Source: Closterium sp. NIES-65 (lineage: Eukaryota > Streptophyta > Zygnematophyceae > Desmidiales > Closteriaceae). Taken from it: a stretch of DNA of 64,000 nt. The stretch is from NCBI GenBank assembly GCA_948144175.1, contig CANXME010000233.1, positions 248,001 to 312,000 on the forward strand, given 5' to 3'. Below the pieces are notes generated by a model. It was not told where the DNA came from, made no database searches, and saw nothing but the letters and a program-made list of their open reading frames with translations. A program made the position numbers and the translations under genes. Shown here piece after piece: positions 9,698-18,338 of this stretch (position 1 is the stretch's first letter; every line of letters begins with the position of its first letter).

Positions 9698-10040
9698 TCC
9701 CCTCCGCCCATGGCCCTGCCGTCGCCCCACTCCCCCCCGCTCCACTTCCACTGATTCAGTGCACACGTGTTGCATTTCCATCCCAAGCCATGCCACCGCA
9801 AGCTGGTAGCAGCCTCCCTAGATAGCACCTAGTGCCTGGTCCCTCCTAGGAAATGCTTCCGTTGGTCTTTCGTAGAAAATGTGTTGGTTGCATCACTGGT
9901 CTCGCTCCTCGCGAGATGCCATGAGCTCACGACCCACTAAGGGCGTATCCTTTGTGTCTGCGGCTATCTTGTGGACTGGATTGGGCGGCTGAGTTGGGGA
10001 TGCCAAGGAAGCTGATGAGATGAGGGTTAGGTAGAAGGAG
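9698..10040 (+). other. TULP 3' flank
   Basis: This is sequence after the TULP stop codon, presumably 3' UTR and intergenic DNA. No further gene, clear polyadenylation signal or repeat was identified. It ends where the first F segment starts. Confidence 0.5.
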
Positions 10041-10548
10041 CTGGAAAAGCATGATGTGCCAGGCCAACTGTATGAGCCTAAGGTGTTTTGCAAACTGTTA
10101 GTCTGGTTGCAAGGATTAGGAACTAAGCAAAAGTCTCTCCAAACGCTTTTTGGAGGGTGCAAGTCTTTTGTTTGTGGCTCATATGCTGTAGTAAGACGAA
10201 CAATTTAGAAACATATTTCTAAATTTAATGATTGTGACAAGATTCAAAAAAGGGGAATGCAATAAGGAGGCATTCCTATCTTATCCTTCGGCAGGTCCAC
10301 AGACCTGCCACCTAGTCTCATTTCACTCATCTCAATTTGAGTTCCCGCCCGTCCCACCTCTACCATGCATAGACGCGTAGCTAGATTGCATCTTAGGGTA
10401 GCTTTGCATAACCTTGCTACATCAGTATTTCATGTGCCATGTAAATTGATGATGACCTATGACGATTGCATTGCAGACTCCTTTCAGAGTCTTGTCACAA
10501 TGAATACACAAACCACCTACCAAACACCGCCTTTCTGTACACCACTCC
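10041..10548. repeat. F segment, copy 1 (508 bp)
   Basis: A 508-bp segment beginning CTGGAAAAGCATGATG and ending ACACCACTCC, present three times in the window (also 16363-16870 and 22673-23180), each time just left of where a DIRS element starts or would start. It holds a perfect 8-bp tetraloop hairpin (GGCAGGTC-CACA-GACCTGCC at 10290-10309). Short open frames in it resemble nothing known. Its origin is unknown. Confidence 0.85.
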
Positions 10549-10605
10549 ATTGAGAAAGCTTGCTTTCTTGTCCTTATAATTTGGCATCGTTCTCATTGCA
10601 ACTGG
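10549..10605. repeat. Split direct repeat B2, copy E1
   Basis: This 57-bp repeat begins ATTGAGAAAGCTTGCTTTCT and ends CATTGCAACTGG, and recurs exactly at 10906-10962. Its start is palindromic (AGAAAGC-TT-GCTTTCT), a plausible recombinase core site at the element terminus. Confidence 0.8.
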
Positions 10606-10724
10606 CTTATTACAACATATGCATCGTTCGTAAACACATGCTAGTACATGCAAATATTACTAGCTATGGAGTCGTCCGTCCAAGCAGCTGTGGTCTTGTA
10701 GTTGGTCCGGGGTGGGTGGTGGGG

Positions 10725-10762
10725 ATGTTGATTGAGCCGTTGGAAAACGAGAAACGTGGGTG
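10725..10762. repeat. Split direct repeat A2, copy E1
   Basis: This 38-bp repeat begins ATGTTGATTGAGCCGTTGG and ends GAGAAACGTGGGTG. It is identical to the terminal repeat A1 at 16321-16358. Confidence 0.8.
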
Positions 10763-10905
10763 GAGGGAATGAACTCCAACCCACGGTTTTTGTAGTTGGA
10801 GAAGGGCGTTTAGCGCGCTTCGACGCTGCCAAATATTCGGTACAGTCAGCTTCGCTTTCACAATACACAATTTTGAAAAACATCAATGTGTTTAAAAATT
10901 ATAAT

Positions 10906-10962
10906 ATTGAGAAAGCTTGCTTTCTTGTCCTTATAATTTGGCATCGTTCTCATTGCAACTGG
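10906..10962. repeat. Split direct repeat B1, copy E1
   Basis: A second exact copy of the 57-bp B repeat. It overlaps the end of the recombinase frame, whose stop lies near 10950. Confidence 0.8.
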
Positions 10963-12021
10963 GGCCTCTGAGACATGGCCAGTGGTGGCTTGCGGTTGCG
11001 TAAGAGTGCCTCTGCGTGCTGTTCTGGGGGCAGCGCGTATGTCGGGTCCTGTAGGTCGCGGGATGCCTTGATAAGATGTCCGACGTATGGTGTGACGTAC
11101 ATCTCTTTGGCGGTGTCACTTCGCCACCTGCCCATCCTTTTGAAGATTCTGTCCGGCACGCCGATGTTGGCGGCTACGGTTGCCGCGCCCTTTCGGAAGG
11201 AGTGCGTGCCGAGCTGCTGCTCCCCAAGTCCTACTTTGGCGAATGCTTCTTTACACCAGTTTCGGATCGTTGTGTACGAGGGTGGCTTGGCCTGGCCCTT
11301 GTTGGCTGAAGCGTGGCTGAAAACGCGAATCAACGACCCCTCGGAATGAGGGCCATAGCCAGCGAGTTGGAGGAAGCGTTGGGTTGCAGCGCACGGGGCA
11401 ACAAGGGTCCGTCGTTGCGGCGATGGGAATCCAGGTTCCACGACCAGCCTGGTCCGTTTTTGAGTGTGGGATGAGGATCCACATGACTGCATCGTCGAAT
11501 TGGATGTCTTGCCACTGGATGGCAACGAGGTCGGAGTATCGCAAAAATCCGGAGTACATGAGGATAGGGATCAACCCCTTCTGAAATTCAGCGGGATTGT
11601 CCGACTGCAAGTAGTTCGCGGACATGTCCCGAACTTGTTGGATTGATACGGGCTCCTTCAAACGACTAGGGCGAGGGCAGTGTCGTTTCGCGTAGTCCCG
11701 CACTTGGGTGGTAAACGGTCCGACAGTCGGGCATTTGCTTCCAGTCATGCGATGGGCGAAGCTGACTGCCGAGCACGTGAGCTGCACTACAGACAAGGTT
11801 GCTTTGCGTTGGATTGCATGCACCAAGTATAGCGCGAGGGTCATGTCGGATGCGGGAAGAAATGGAAGATCCACCTTTGTGCAGAAGGCCCGAAACTTGG
11901 CCCAGTACGGTTCGTATGTACGGATTGTCGAATTCGCTCGCGATTGTGTGAGCATGTTGATGAGTTGGTTGTGTAGCTTTGGGAGCGGATCTGGACACAA
12001 GGCGCGTACATTCTCAATTAG
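10950..12021 (-). pseudogene. Tyrosine recombinase of E1, frameshifted
   Basis: Same gene as the intact recombinase of E2 (17272-18321). It reads normally through the catalytic Arg segment (GFLRYSDLVAIQWQD) and the PHSKTDQAG stretch. One extra T in the run GGGTTGC near 11384 (E2 has GGGTGC) then shifts the frame. The distal part with HSFRKGAAT and GRWRSDTAKEMY is present but in another frame. With this single base the enzyme would lose its His, second Arg, Trp and Tyr, so E1 cannot integrate by itself. Confidence 0.85.
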
Positions 12022-14111
12022 TCAAAAACCACCCGAAGTGCGATGATTGGGCTGTGTGGTAATCCAGTGCCTGAAAAAGCAGCGGAATGTGTTCCAGCTG
12101 CCAGGCATTGGCTGCCGTGTGTCAAGGGAATGTGCGCGTGGATGTACGGTGCCCAGTTGCGTGGGGAAGGTTGTAAAAGTGGCCACCAGTTTGCACCCGG
12201 CCAGTGTGGGATGATCAATGTGAGCGATGCACGGGTGCGCTGTGCGTGATGGAGGACGGCCGGAACTAAATGGGGCGGGGGGAACGCAAAGCTATTTTCT
12301 GATGTCCATGCGAGCGAGAATGCATCGACTGCGGTGGCTTGTGGATGAGGAATTTTCGTGCAGAAGCGTGGCAGCTGGGAGTTGCGGGAGTTTGCAAAGA
12401 GGTCGATGGAATGGGGACCCCAACGCCGTTCTAAGATGCGGAACCACGGCGTCTTCAACGAGTAGTCGTCATGATCGACTGCTTTTGAGAGCTCATCGGC
12501 GTGTGAGTTTAGCTCCCGTGGGATCCATTCGATGATTAGATGCGTGCCGTGCTCCATGCATAGTCGAATGATGTCTTGGCAGGCCGTGGTAAGGTCGGGG
12601 CTGCGCGAGCCACCTTTGCGAAGGATGAAGAAGACGCCCTGATTGTCCACCCGCACAAGAACATGTTTGTGCGTGATCTTGCTGGAGTATGTTTGGAGTG
12701 CCCAAAGCACACCTTCGATCTCCCTCCGTGTGCTGGACGTCGCTCGCAGCGGCTCTGGCATTGTTGCGCTAGCTTCTTCGAGGCCGCCAGGAAATGTGGT
12801 CAAAGTGGCGCCCCAACTGTGAGCGCTAGCATCCACATGGATGACAGCGTCGTAGCTGTTTCGAACGTGAAACGGTGCACCGTTGAACCTATCAAACTCT
12901 TCGAGCCAGAAGTTTAGCTCCTCAGCCGCGTTTGGGGGGATGATCACGCTGCTTTTCCATGAAGGTGCGTCATTGATCACTTGTAGCATGGCGTGGCTGA
13001 AAGCACGAGCTGTTGCGCCCAGCGCGACGCCCATTGACGCGAGCATGCCTGTGATTCTGGCCACTTGGCGGACTGAGACGGGTCGACATGCCTTGCTTGC
13101 GCTCAACAGGTTCCGAATGGTTGCATGTAGTGAGGCTCGTCGTTCGGGACCGATGGTAAATCGGCCCGTGGCCGTGTCTAGCTCCACACCCAAGAATCGA
13201 AGGTGTTGCGATGGTGACAGCTGTGATTTCTTCGCATTTATCACCAAACCTGCTGCTTTAAGGTCGAGTATTACACGGTGGCAAGTAGCCTGCGCGTGAG
13301 CTTTTGACTGGCAAAGGAATAAGATGTCGTCCACGTATGGTACTACTCGGATGCCTTGCTCCCGCCAGCGACGGGCTAGCTGCTTGATGAGTTGCGTGAA
13401 GATGAATGGGGCTGTCGCAAGACCGAACGGCAATGAACGAAAGGAGTAAGTGCGCCCATCGAATCCAAAACCGAGAAACTTCCAGCATGAAGGATGGATA
13501 TCGATGTGATGGTACCCGGATTTGAGATCAATAGAAAACATCCAATCCCCAGCGCGTGCCACGTCTGCCACACGGCTGAGTCCTTCGTACTTGAATTTTG
13601 GGACGATGAGGTTTGTGTTGACTTTTCTCAGGTCGAGGATGAGCCTGCATTTTTCTTTCTGCTCGACCACGTTAAGTGGGCTTATGCACGTAAGCTCGCT
13701 TGCGGCTGTCTCGACTGCAGCTCCGGTCTCTGTGAGTTCTTGGATGGCAGTACGTGTGAACGACGCATGCGCGTATGCACCAGCGTGGTTACGCTCCCGA
13801 AAGGCCTGTGGTGGGCCGTGGCTCCATGGAAGCCAGTAACCGTTGGCGATGATGGATAGGACGAGGCTGCAAGGGCACCATGAGCTCCACCACGCAAAGG
13901 TCGAGCGAAGCCGACCGCACATCCGTGTGACGGTTTTGTCCGTGACGGCGAATTCGTACGGGCCATCGTCGCGAGGCACCTCGTATTGTTGTGCTCCTGT
14001 ATGTACGGCAAGGAAATGAACGCGACCAATCAGGTTGCACGCCTTAATTAGTTCATGCGTGTGACATATACATGCATGCGCGAAAAATGAACCGTCAACA
14101 GTGAGGACCAT
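12018..14111 (-). CDS. Reverse transcriptase-RNase H of DIRS element E1
   Basis: A 697-residue frame starting at ATG 14111. Residues about 150-320 hold the RT: CRLILDLRKVN, FSIDLKSGYHHIDIHP (Asp195), FRSLPFGLATAPFIFT and PYVDDILFL (YVDD at 259-262). Residues about 422-550 hold an RNase H with Asp427 (IHVDASAHSWG), Glu464, Asp489 (VRVDNQG) and Asp539. The C-terminal WGPHSIDLFANSRNSQLPRF block is typical of DIRS-group RT-RNase H proteins. No methyltransferase domain follows, unlike DIRS1 itself. The frame ends at TAA 12020-12018, overlapping the recombinase frame by a few bases. Confidence 0.9.
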   Translation of the reverse strand: MVLTVDGSFFAHACICHTHELIKACNLIGRVHFLAVHTGAQQYEVPRDDGPYEFAVTDKTVTRMCGRLRSTFAWWSSWCPCSLVLSIIANGYWLPWSHGPPQAFRERNHAGAYAHASFTRTAIQELTETGAAVETAASELTCISPLNVVEQKEKCRLILDLRKVNTNLIVPKFKYEGLSRVADVARAGDWMFSIDLKSGYHHIDIHPSCWKFLGFGFDGRTYSFRSLPFGLATAPFIFTQLIKQLARRWREQGIRVVPYVDDILFLCQSKAHAQATCHRVILDLKAAGLVINAKKSQLSPSQHLRFLGVELDTATGRFTIGPERRASLHATIRNLLSASKACRPVSVRQVARITGMLASMGVALGATARAFSHAMLQVINDAPSWKSSVIIPPNAAEELNFWLEEFDRFNGAPFHVRNSYDAVIHVDASAHSWGATLTTFPGGLEEASATMPEPLRATSSTRREIEGVLWALQTYSSKITHKHVLVRVDNQGVFFILRKGGSRSPDLTTACQDIIRLCMEHGTHLIIEWIPRELNSHADELSKAVDHDDYSLKTPWFRILERRWGPHSIDLFANSRNSQLPRFCTKIPHPQATAVDAFSLAWTSENSFAFPPPHLVPAVLHHAQRTRASLTLIIPHWPGANWWPLLQPSPRNWAPYIHAHIPLTHGSQCLAAGTHSAAFSGTGLPHSPIIALRVVFD

Positions 14112-14261
14112 ACGGACGGTTTGTCGTCATTCCATATAGGGCGTCCGATCGCACCTTGGCAAACTCTTTCTCATACTCTCTCCTTTTCCCTCCCCTCGTT
14201 TTTTTTTTTTTTTTTTTCTGGAGGATTGATGCTTGGGACCATGATCATGCTTCCCTCGTGT

Positions 14262-14366
<105 letters not shown>

Positions 14367-14754
14367 CTTTCTCTCTCCCTCTCTTTTTGGATGTGTTTCC
14401 ATTGTTGTTTGAGCATTTGCATGCTTCGCTTGTCATGAGCTCGTGTCTTTTCGCGCGTGCCTTTACTTGGGCTAGGCGACATCGCTATGCCCTACTCCCC
14501 CCCCCTTGCTCCTTCTCACCCTTTTTGGGCTTCCAACGGTTGAACCAGGGCTGCTCATCCTTGCCATGCATGGTGGCGGTTTGAGTGAGGAGCGTACGTA
14601 CTCTCTTTTTCTCCCTCTCCCCTTCTCCTCCTTTTTTTTTTTTTTTTTTAATCCTTGACAAACAAGAGGGGCCTTTAATAAAATCCCTATCTCTCATGGT
14701 CATACATTGTCATGCCTACTAGCATGTTTCTCATCCCATCAATTGGGGCATACG

Positions 14755-14893
14755 GGGGACCGAGAGGCATTCTTCCTCTTCCCCAAAGCTAGACCTACGG
14801 CCATACTTTATTACCCTATCCTAGGGGACCGAGAGGCATTCTTCCTCTTCCCCAAAGCTAGGCCTATGGCCAACTTCTACCACCCTATCCTAG
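14755..14893. repeat. Tandem 69-bp repeat, copy E1
   Basis: Two adjacent units of about 69 bp (14755-14823 and 14824-14893), each beginning GGGGACCGAGAGGCATTC and ending CACCCTATCCTA or ACCCTATCCTA. They lie in the non-coding stretch just after the gag stop. Confidence 0.85.
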
Positions 14894-14998
14894 GGCTGGC
14901 CATGGCCACCGCAAGCCCTACTAGGCTGCCCACGGTCTAAGCACTCAAAAGTGCACCGTGCATCGCGCCTAGAGGCGCGCTTCACCATAGCCCGAACC

Positions 14999-16207
14999 TT
15001 ACACAACCGGTGCGGGTCCTTGGCCCCCATGCCCATTCCGAGGGCAGGCATTGGCGACGTGGCCTGGCTGTCCGCAGCGGAAACACGAACCACGAAAGCC
15101 TTGGAAGTTGCCCGAGGTTGGAGGGCCACGTTTTGGGGCGAACGCCTTGGCGCCGTGGTTTCCACCACGGTGGGAGCGAGCGTGAGCGCCCGCCGCTCGG
15201 TCCATGGCAGCCACGTCCGCGACGGCTTGCTTGAACGGCCGCGAGGTGAGAAGGCTTTTCTGCAGGTACATCTTGTAGCGCTTGGCAACGCGGTCGTCGG
15301 ATGCGTCTTCGACTTGAAACATGTCGAAGCGCGCGGAAATGTCGTCGAGGGCGGCGACGACCATTTCGAGTCCGCCCGCCAAGTCGCCGTGCTGCAGCTT
15401 GTGCTCTGCGTGTTTCAGGTAGGCCCGCATGTCCTCCAGAATCTCCGCTTTCGCCCGCACGTGCTCGTCGTTGAACGTCGCCGCCGACCAAGTGGTGTTA
15501 GTAGTAGAGGGGAGGGGGGGAAGATGCTCCATGGAATGAAAATTTGCGGTATGGACCGGAGCCTCACCATCATCGTCGTCGGAGCCGTCGGTGTCGTTGT
15601 CGGCCGCTGGCGCAGGTGGGATGCTGGCTGGTGCTTCCTTGTTGTGCCGGTTCGCCGTTGTTCCTCGCGCTCCTTTTTCTTTTTTTGCGTTTTCCTTTTT
15701 AGCAGATGCAGACGCCGCGGGTTGTGCAATTTCCGTAGCTGTAACGCTGGCGGGTTGTTGCTGTAACAGGGACAGAAGCGCAGCGACCTGGTCCGGAGTC
15801 AACGCGTTGGTCAACGCCGGGGTCGTCGCGTCAGAAGAAGTCGATGTTCGGCGCCTCTGGCGCTGACGCGACGGTCCAGCCACAGGCGCCGGCGTGTGCT
15901 CCGCGTCAGGCGCGTGTGGCGCCCCAGGTGCTGCAGGTGCCGCCGTCGCCACTTGCGCCACACGCGCCTCAGGCGCCACAGGCGCCACAGGCGCCACAGG
16001 GGCCGAGGGGTGCTGCTGCTGGGGCGGGCTCGAGTTTTTGTTGACCTCGAGCCCGCCCAACAGCACGTCCACGGCAGTTGGGGCGGGCGATCCTTCCTCT
16101 GCCCGCCGCTTGTTACGGCGATCGCCCGTCATTTCTCGGGCGTTACGGTCGGAGTCGGAAACCGGCGCAGACGAATTGACGCGGTTAAGTGCCGGCGTAG
16201 ACGCCAT
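14999..16207 (-). CDS. Gag-like protein of DIRS element E1
   Basis: A 402-residue frame from ATG 16207. It begins with a Ser/Arg-rich segment (REMTGDRRNKRRAEEG). A low-complexity Ala/Pro/Val region follows, then an acidic stretch (DNDTDGSDDDDGE), a predicted helical part (HVRAKAEILEDMRAYLKHAE), and a C-terminal CCHC zinc knuckle CFRCGQPGHVANAC. The knuckle and first position in the element identify it as the nucleic-acid-binding Gag. It is separated from the RT frame by about 890 bp of simple sequence. E2 carries an equal copy. Confidence 0.85.
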   Translation of the reverse strand: MASTPALNRVNSSAPVSDSDRNAREMTGDRRNKRRAEEGSPAPTAVDVLLGGLEVNKNSSPPQQQHPSAPVAPVAPVAPEARVAQVATAAPAAPGAPHAPDAEHTPAPVAGPSRQRQRRRTSTSSDATTPALTNALTPDQVAALLSLLQQQPASVTATEIAQPAASASAKKENAKKEKGARGTTANRHNKEAPASIPPAPAADNDTDGSDDDDGEAPVHTANFHSMEHLPPLPSTTNTTWSAATFNDEHVRAKAEILEDMRAYLKHAEHKLQHGDLAGGLEMVVAALDDISARFDMFQVEDASDDRVAKRYKMYLQKSLLTSRPFKQAVADVAAMDRAAGAHARSHRGGNHGAKAFAPKRGPPTSGNFQGFRGSCFRCGQPGHVANACPRNGHGGQGPAPVV

Positions 16208-16320
16208 TGTAGATCGATTGTGGTTGAAAATGTCTTGCAGAAGTGTTGAGGGTGACTCGCCTCTGGGAAGGGTGCGAGTTCTAGCCAGCTTGGACGGGGA
16301 AAAGAACTACTCGAACGGAA

Positions 16321-16358
16321 ATGTTGATTGAGCCGTTGGAAAACGAGAAACGTGGGTG
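16321..16358. repeat. Split direct repeat A1, right terminus of E1
   Basis: The 38-bp A repeat at the 5' (minus-strand) end of E1. It is followed at 16359 by CCAA and then the second F segment. Confidence 0.8.
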
Positions 16359-16362
16359 CCAA

Positions 16363-16870
16363 CTGGAAAAGCATGATGTGCCAGGCCAACTGTATGAGCC
16401 TAAGGTGTTTTGCAAACTGTTAGTCTGGTTGCAAGGATTAGGAACTAAGCAAAAGTCTCTCCAAACGCTTTTTGGAGGGTGCAAGTCTTTTGTTTGTGGC
16501 TCATATGCTGTAGTAAGACGAACAATTTAGAAACATATTTCTAAATTTAATGATTGTGACAAGATTCAAAAAAGGGGAATGCAATAAGGAGGCATTCCTA
16601 TCTTATCCTTCGGCAGGTCCACAGACCTGCCACCTAGTCTCATTTCACTCATCTCAATTTGAGTTCCCGCCCGTCCCACCTCTACCATGCATAGACGCGT
16701 AGCTAGATTGCATCTTAGGGTAGCTTTGCATAACCTTGCTACATCAGTATTTCATGTGCCATGTAAATTGATGATGACCTATGACGATTGCATTGCAGAC
16801 TCCTTTCAGAGTCTTGTCACAATGAATACACAAACCACCTACCAAACACCGCCTTTCTGTACACCACTCC
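16363..16870. repeat. F segment, copy 2 (508 bp)
   Basis: Identical by eye to the first F segment. It lies between the right terminus of E1 and the left terminus of E2. Confidence 0.9.
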
Positions 16871-17284
16871 ATTGAGAAAGCTTGCTTTCTTGTCCTTATA
16901 ATTTGGCATCGTTCTCATTGCAACTGGCTTATTACAACATATGCATCGTTCGTAAACACATGCTAGTACATGCAAATATTACTAGCTATGGAGTCGTCCG
17001 TCCAAGCAGCTGTGGTCTTGTAGTTGGTCCGGGGTGGGTGGTGGGGATGTTGATTGAGCCGTTGGAAAACGAGAAACGTGGGTGGAGGGAATGAACTCCA
17101 ACCCACGGTTTTTGTAGTTGGAGAAGGGCGTTTAGCGCGCTTCGACGCTGCCAAATATTCGGTACAGTCAGCTTCGCTTTCACAATACACAATTTTGAAA
17201 AACATCAATGTGTTTAAAAATTATAATATTGAGAAAGCTTGCTTTCTTGTCCTTATAATTTGGCATCGTTCTCATTGCAACTGG
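16871..17284. repeat. B2-A2-B1 terminal repeat block of E2
   Basis: It contains B2 (16871-16927), A2 (17047-17084) and B1 (17228-17284), with the same spacing as in E1. The spacers are AT-rich and non-coding. Confidence 0.8.
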
Positions 17285-18321
17285 GGCCTCTGAGACATGG
17301 CCAGTGGTGGCTTGCGGTTGCGTAAGAGTGCCTCTGCGTGCTGTTCTGGGGGCAGCGCGTATGTCGGGTCCTGTAGGTCGCGGGATGCCTTGATAAGATG
17401 TCCGACGTATGGTGTGACGTACATCTCTTTGGCGGTGTCACTTCGCCACCTGCCCATCCTTTTGAAGATTCTGTCCGGCACGCCGATGTTGGCGGCTACG
17501 GTTGCCGCGCCCTTTCGGAAGGAGTGCGTGCCGAGCTGCTGCTCCCCAAGTCCTACTTTGGCGAATGCTTCTTTACACCAGTTTCGGATCGTTGTGTACG
17601 AGGGTGGCTTGGCCTGGCCCTTGTTGGCTGAAGCGTGGCTGAAAACGCGAATCAACGACCCCTCGGAATGAGGGCCATAGCCAGCGAGTTGGAGGAAGCG
17701 TTGGGTGCAGCGCACGGGGCAACAAGGGTCCGTCGTTGCGGCGATGGGAATCCAGGTTCCACGACCAGCCTGGTCCGTTTTTGAGTGTGGGATGAGGATC
17801 CACATGACTGCATCGTCGAATTGGATGTCTTGCCACTGGATGGCAACGAGGTCGGAGTATCGCAAAAATCCGGAGTACATGAGGATAGGGATCAACCCCT
17901 TCTGAAATTCAGCGGGATTGTCCGACTGCAAGTAGTTCGCGGACATGTCCCGAACTTGTTGGATTGATACGGGCTCCTTCAAACGACTAGGGCGAGGGCA
18001 GTGTCGTTTCGCGTAGTCCCGCACTTGGGTGGTAAACGGTCCGACAGTCGGGCATTTGCTTCCAGTCATGCGATGGGCGAAGCTGACTGCCGAGCACGTG
18101 AGCTGCACTACAGACAAGGTTGCTTTGCGTTGGATTGCATGCACCAAGTATAGCGCGAGGGTCATGTCGGATGCGGGAAGAAATGGAAGATCCACCTTTG
18201 TGCAGAAGGCCCGAAACTTGGCCCAGTACGGTTCGTATGTACGGATTGTCGAATTCGCTCGCGATTGTGTGAGCATGTTGATGAGTTGGTTGTGTAGCTT
18301 TGGGAGCGGATCTGGACACAA
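17272..18321 (-). CDS. Tyrosine recombinase of DIRS element E2
   Basis: About 349 residues. The N-terminal half has the SAM-like core-binding fold expected of phage-integrase-type enzymes (SRANSTIRTYEPYWAKFRAFC). The catalytic half shows Arg154 (GFLRYSDL), His266 and Arg269 (HSFRKG), Trp292 and Tyr301 (GRWRSDTAKEMYV), with Lys181 as a possible catalytic Lys. It should join the circular element DNA to the target. The frame opens after TGA 18345-18343, overlaps the RT stop by a few bases, and has no in-frame ATG before residue 16 of this reading (the first codon used here is TTG). It may be made by termination-reinitiation or frameshifting. Confidence 0.9.
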   Translation of the reverse strand: MCPDPLPKLHNQLINMLTQSRANSTIRTYEPYWAKFRAFCTKVDLPFLPASDMTLALYLVHAIQRKATLSVVQLTCSAVSFAHRMTGSKCPTVGPFTTQVRDYAKRHCPRPSRLKEPVSIQQVRDMSANYLQSDNPAEFQKGLIPILMYSGFLRYSDLVAIQWQDIQFDDAVMWILIPHSKTDQAGRGTWIPIAATTDPCCPVRCTQRFLQLAGYGPHSEGSLIRVFSHASANKGQAKPPSYTTIRNWCKEAFAKVGLGEQQLGTHSFRKGAATVAANIGVPDRIFKRMGRWRSDTAKEMYVTPYVGHLIKASRDLQDPTYALPPEQHAEALLRNRKPPLAMSQRPQLQ

Positions 18322-18338
18322 GGCGCGTACATTCTCAA

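Noticed and set aside
7661-9796. 711-codon antisense frame across TULP exon 4 to exon 6
   Set aside because: Shadow of the minisatellite and GT-rich repeats on the other strand; the plus strand encodes the conserved Tubby protein.
12018-14111. Methyltransferase domain as in DIRS1
   Set aside because: No such motif was found after RNase H; the C-terminal block is the usual DIRS RT-RNase H extension only.
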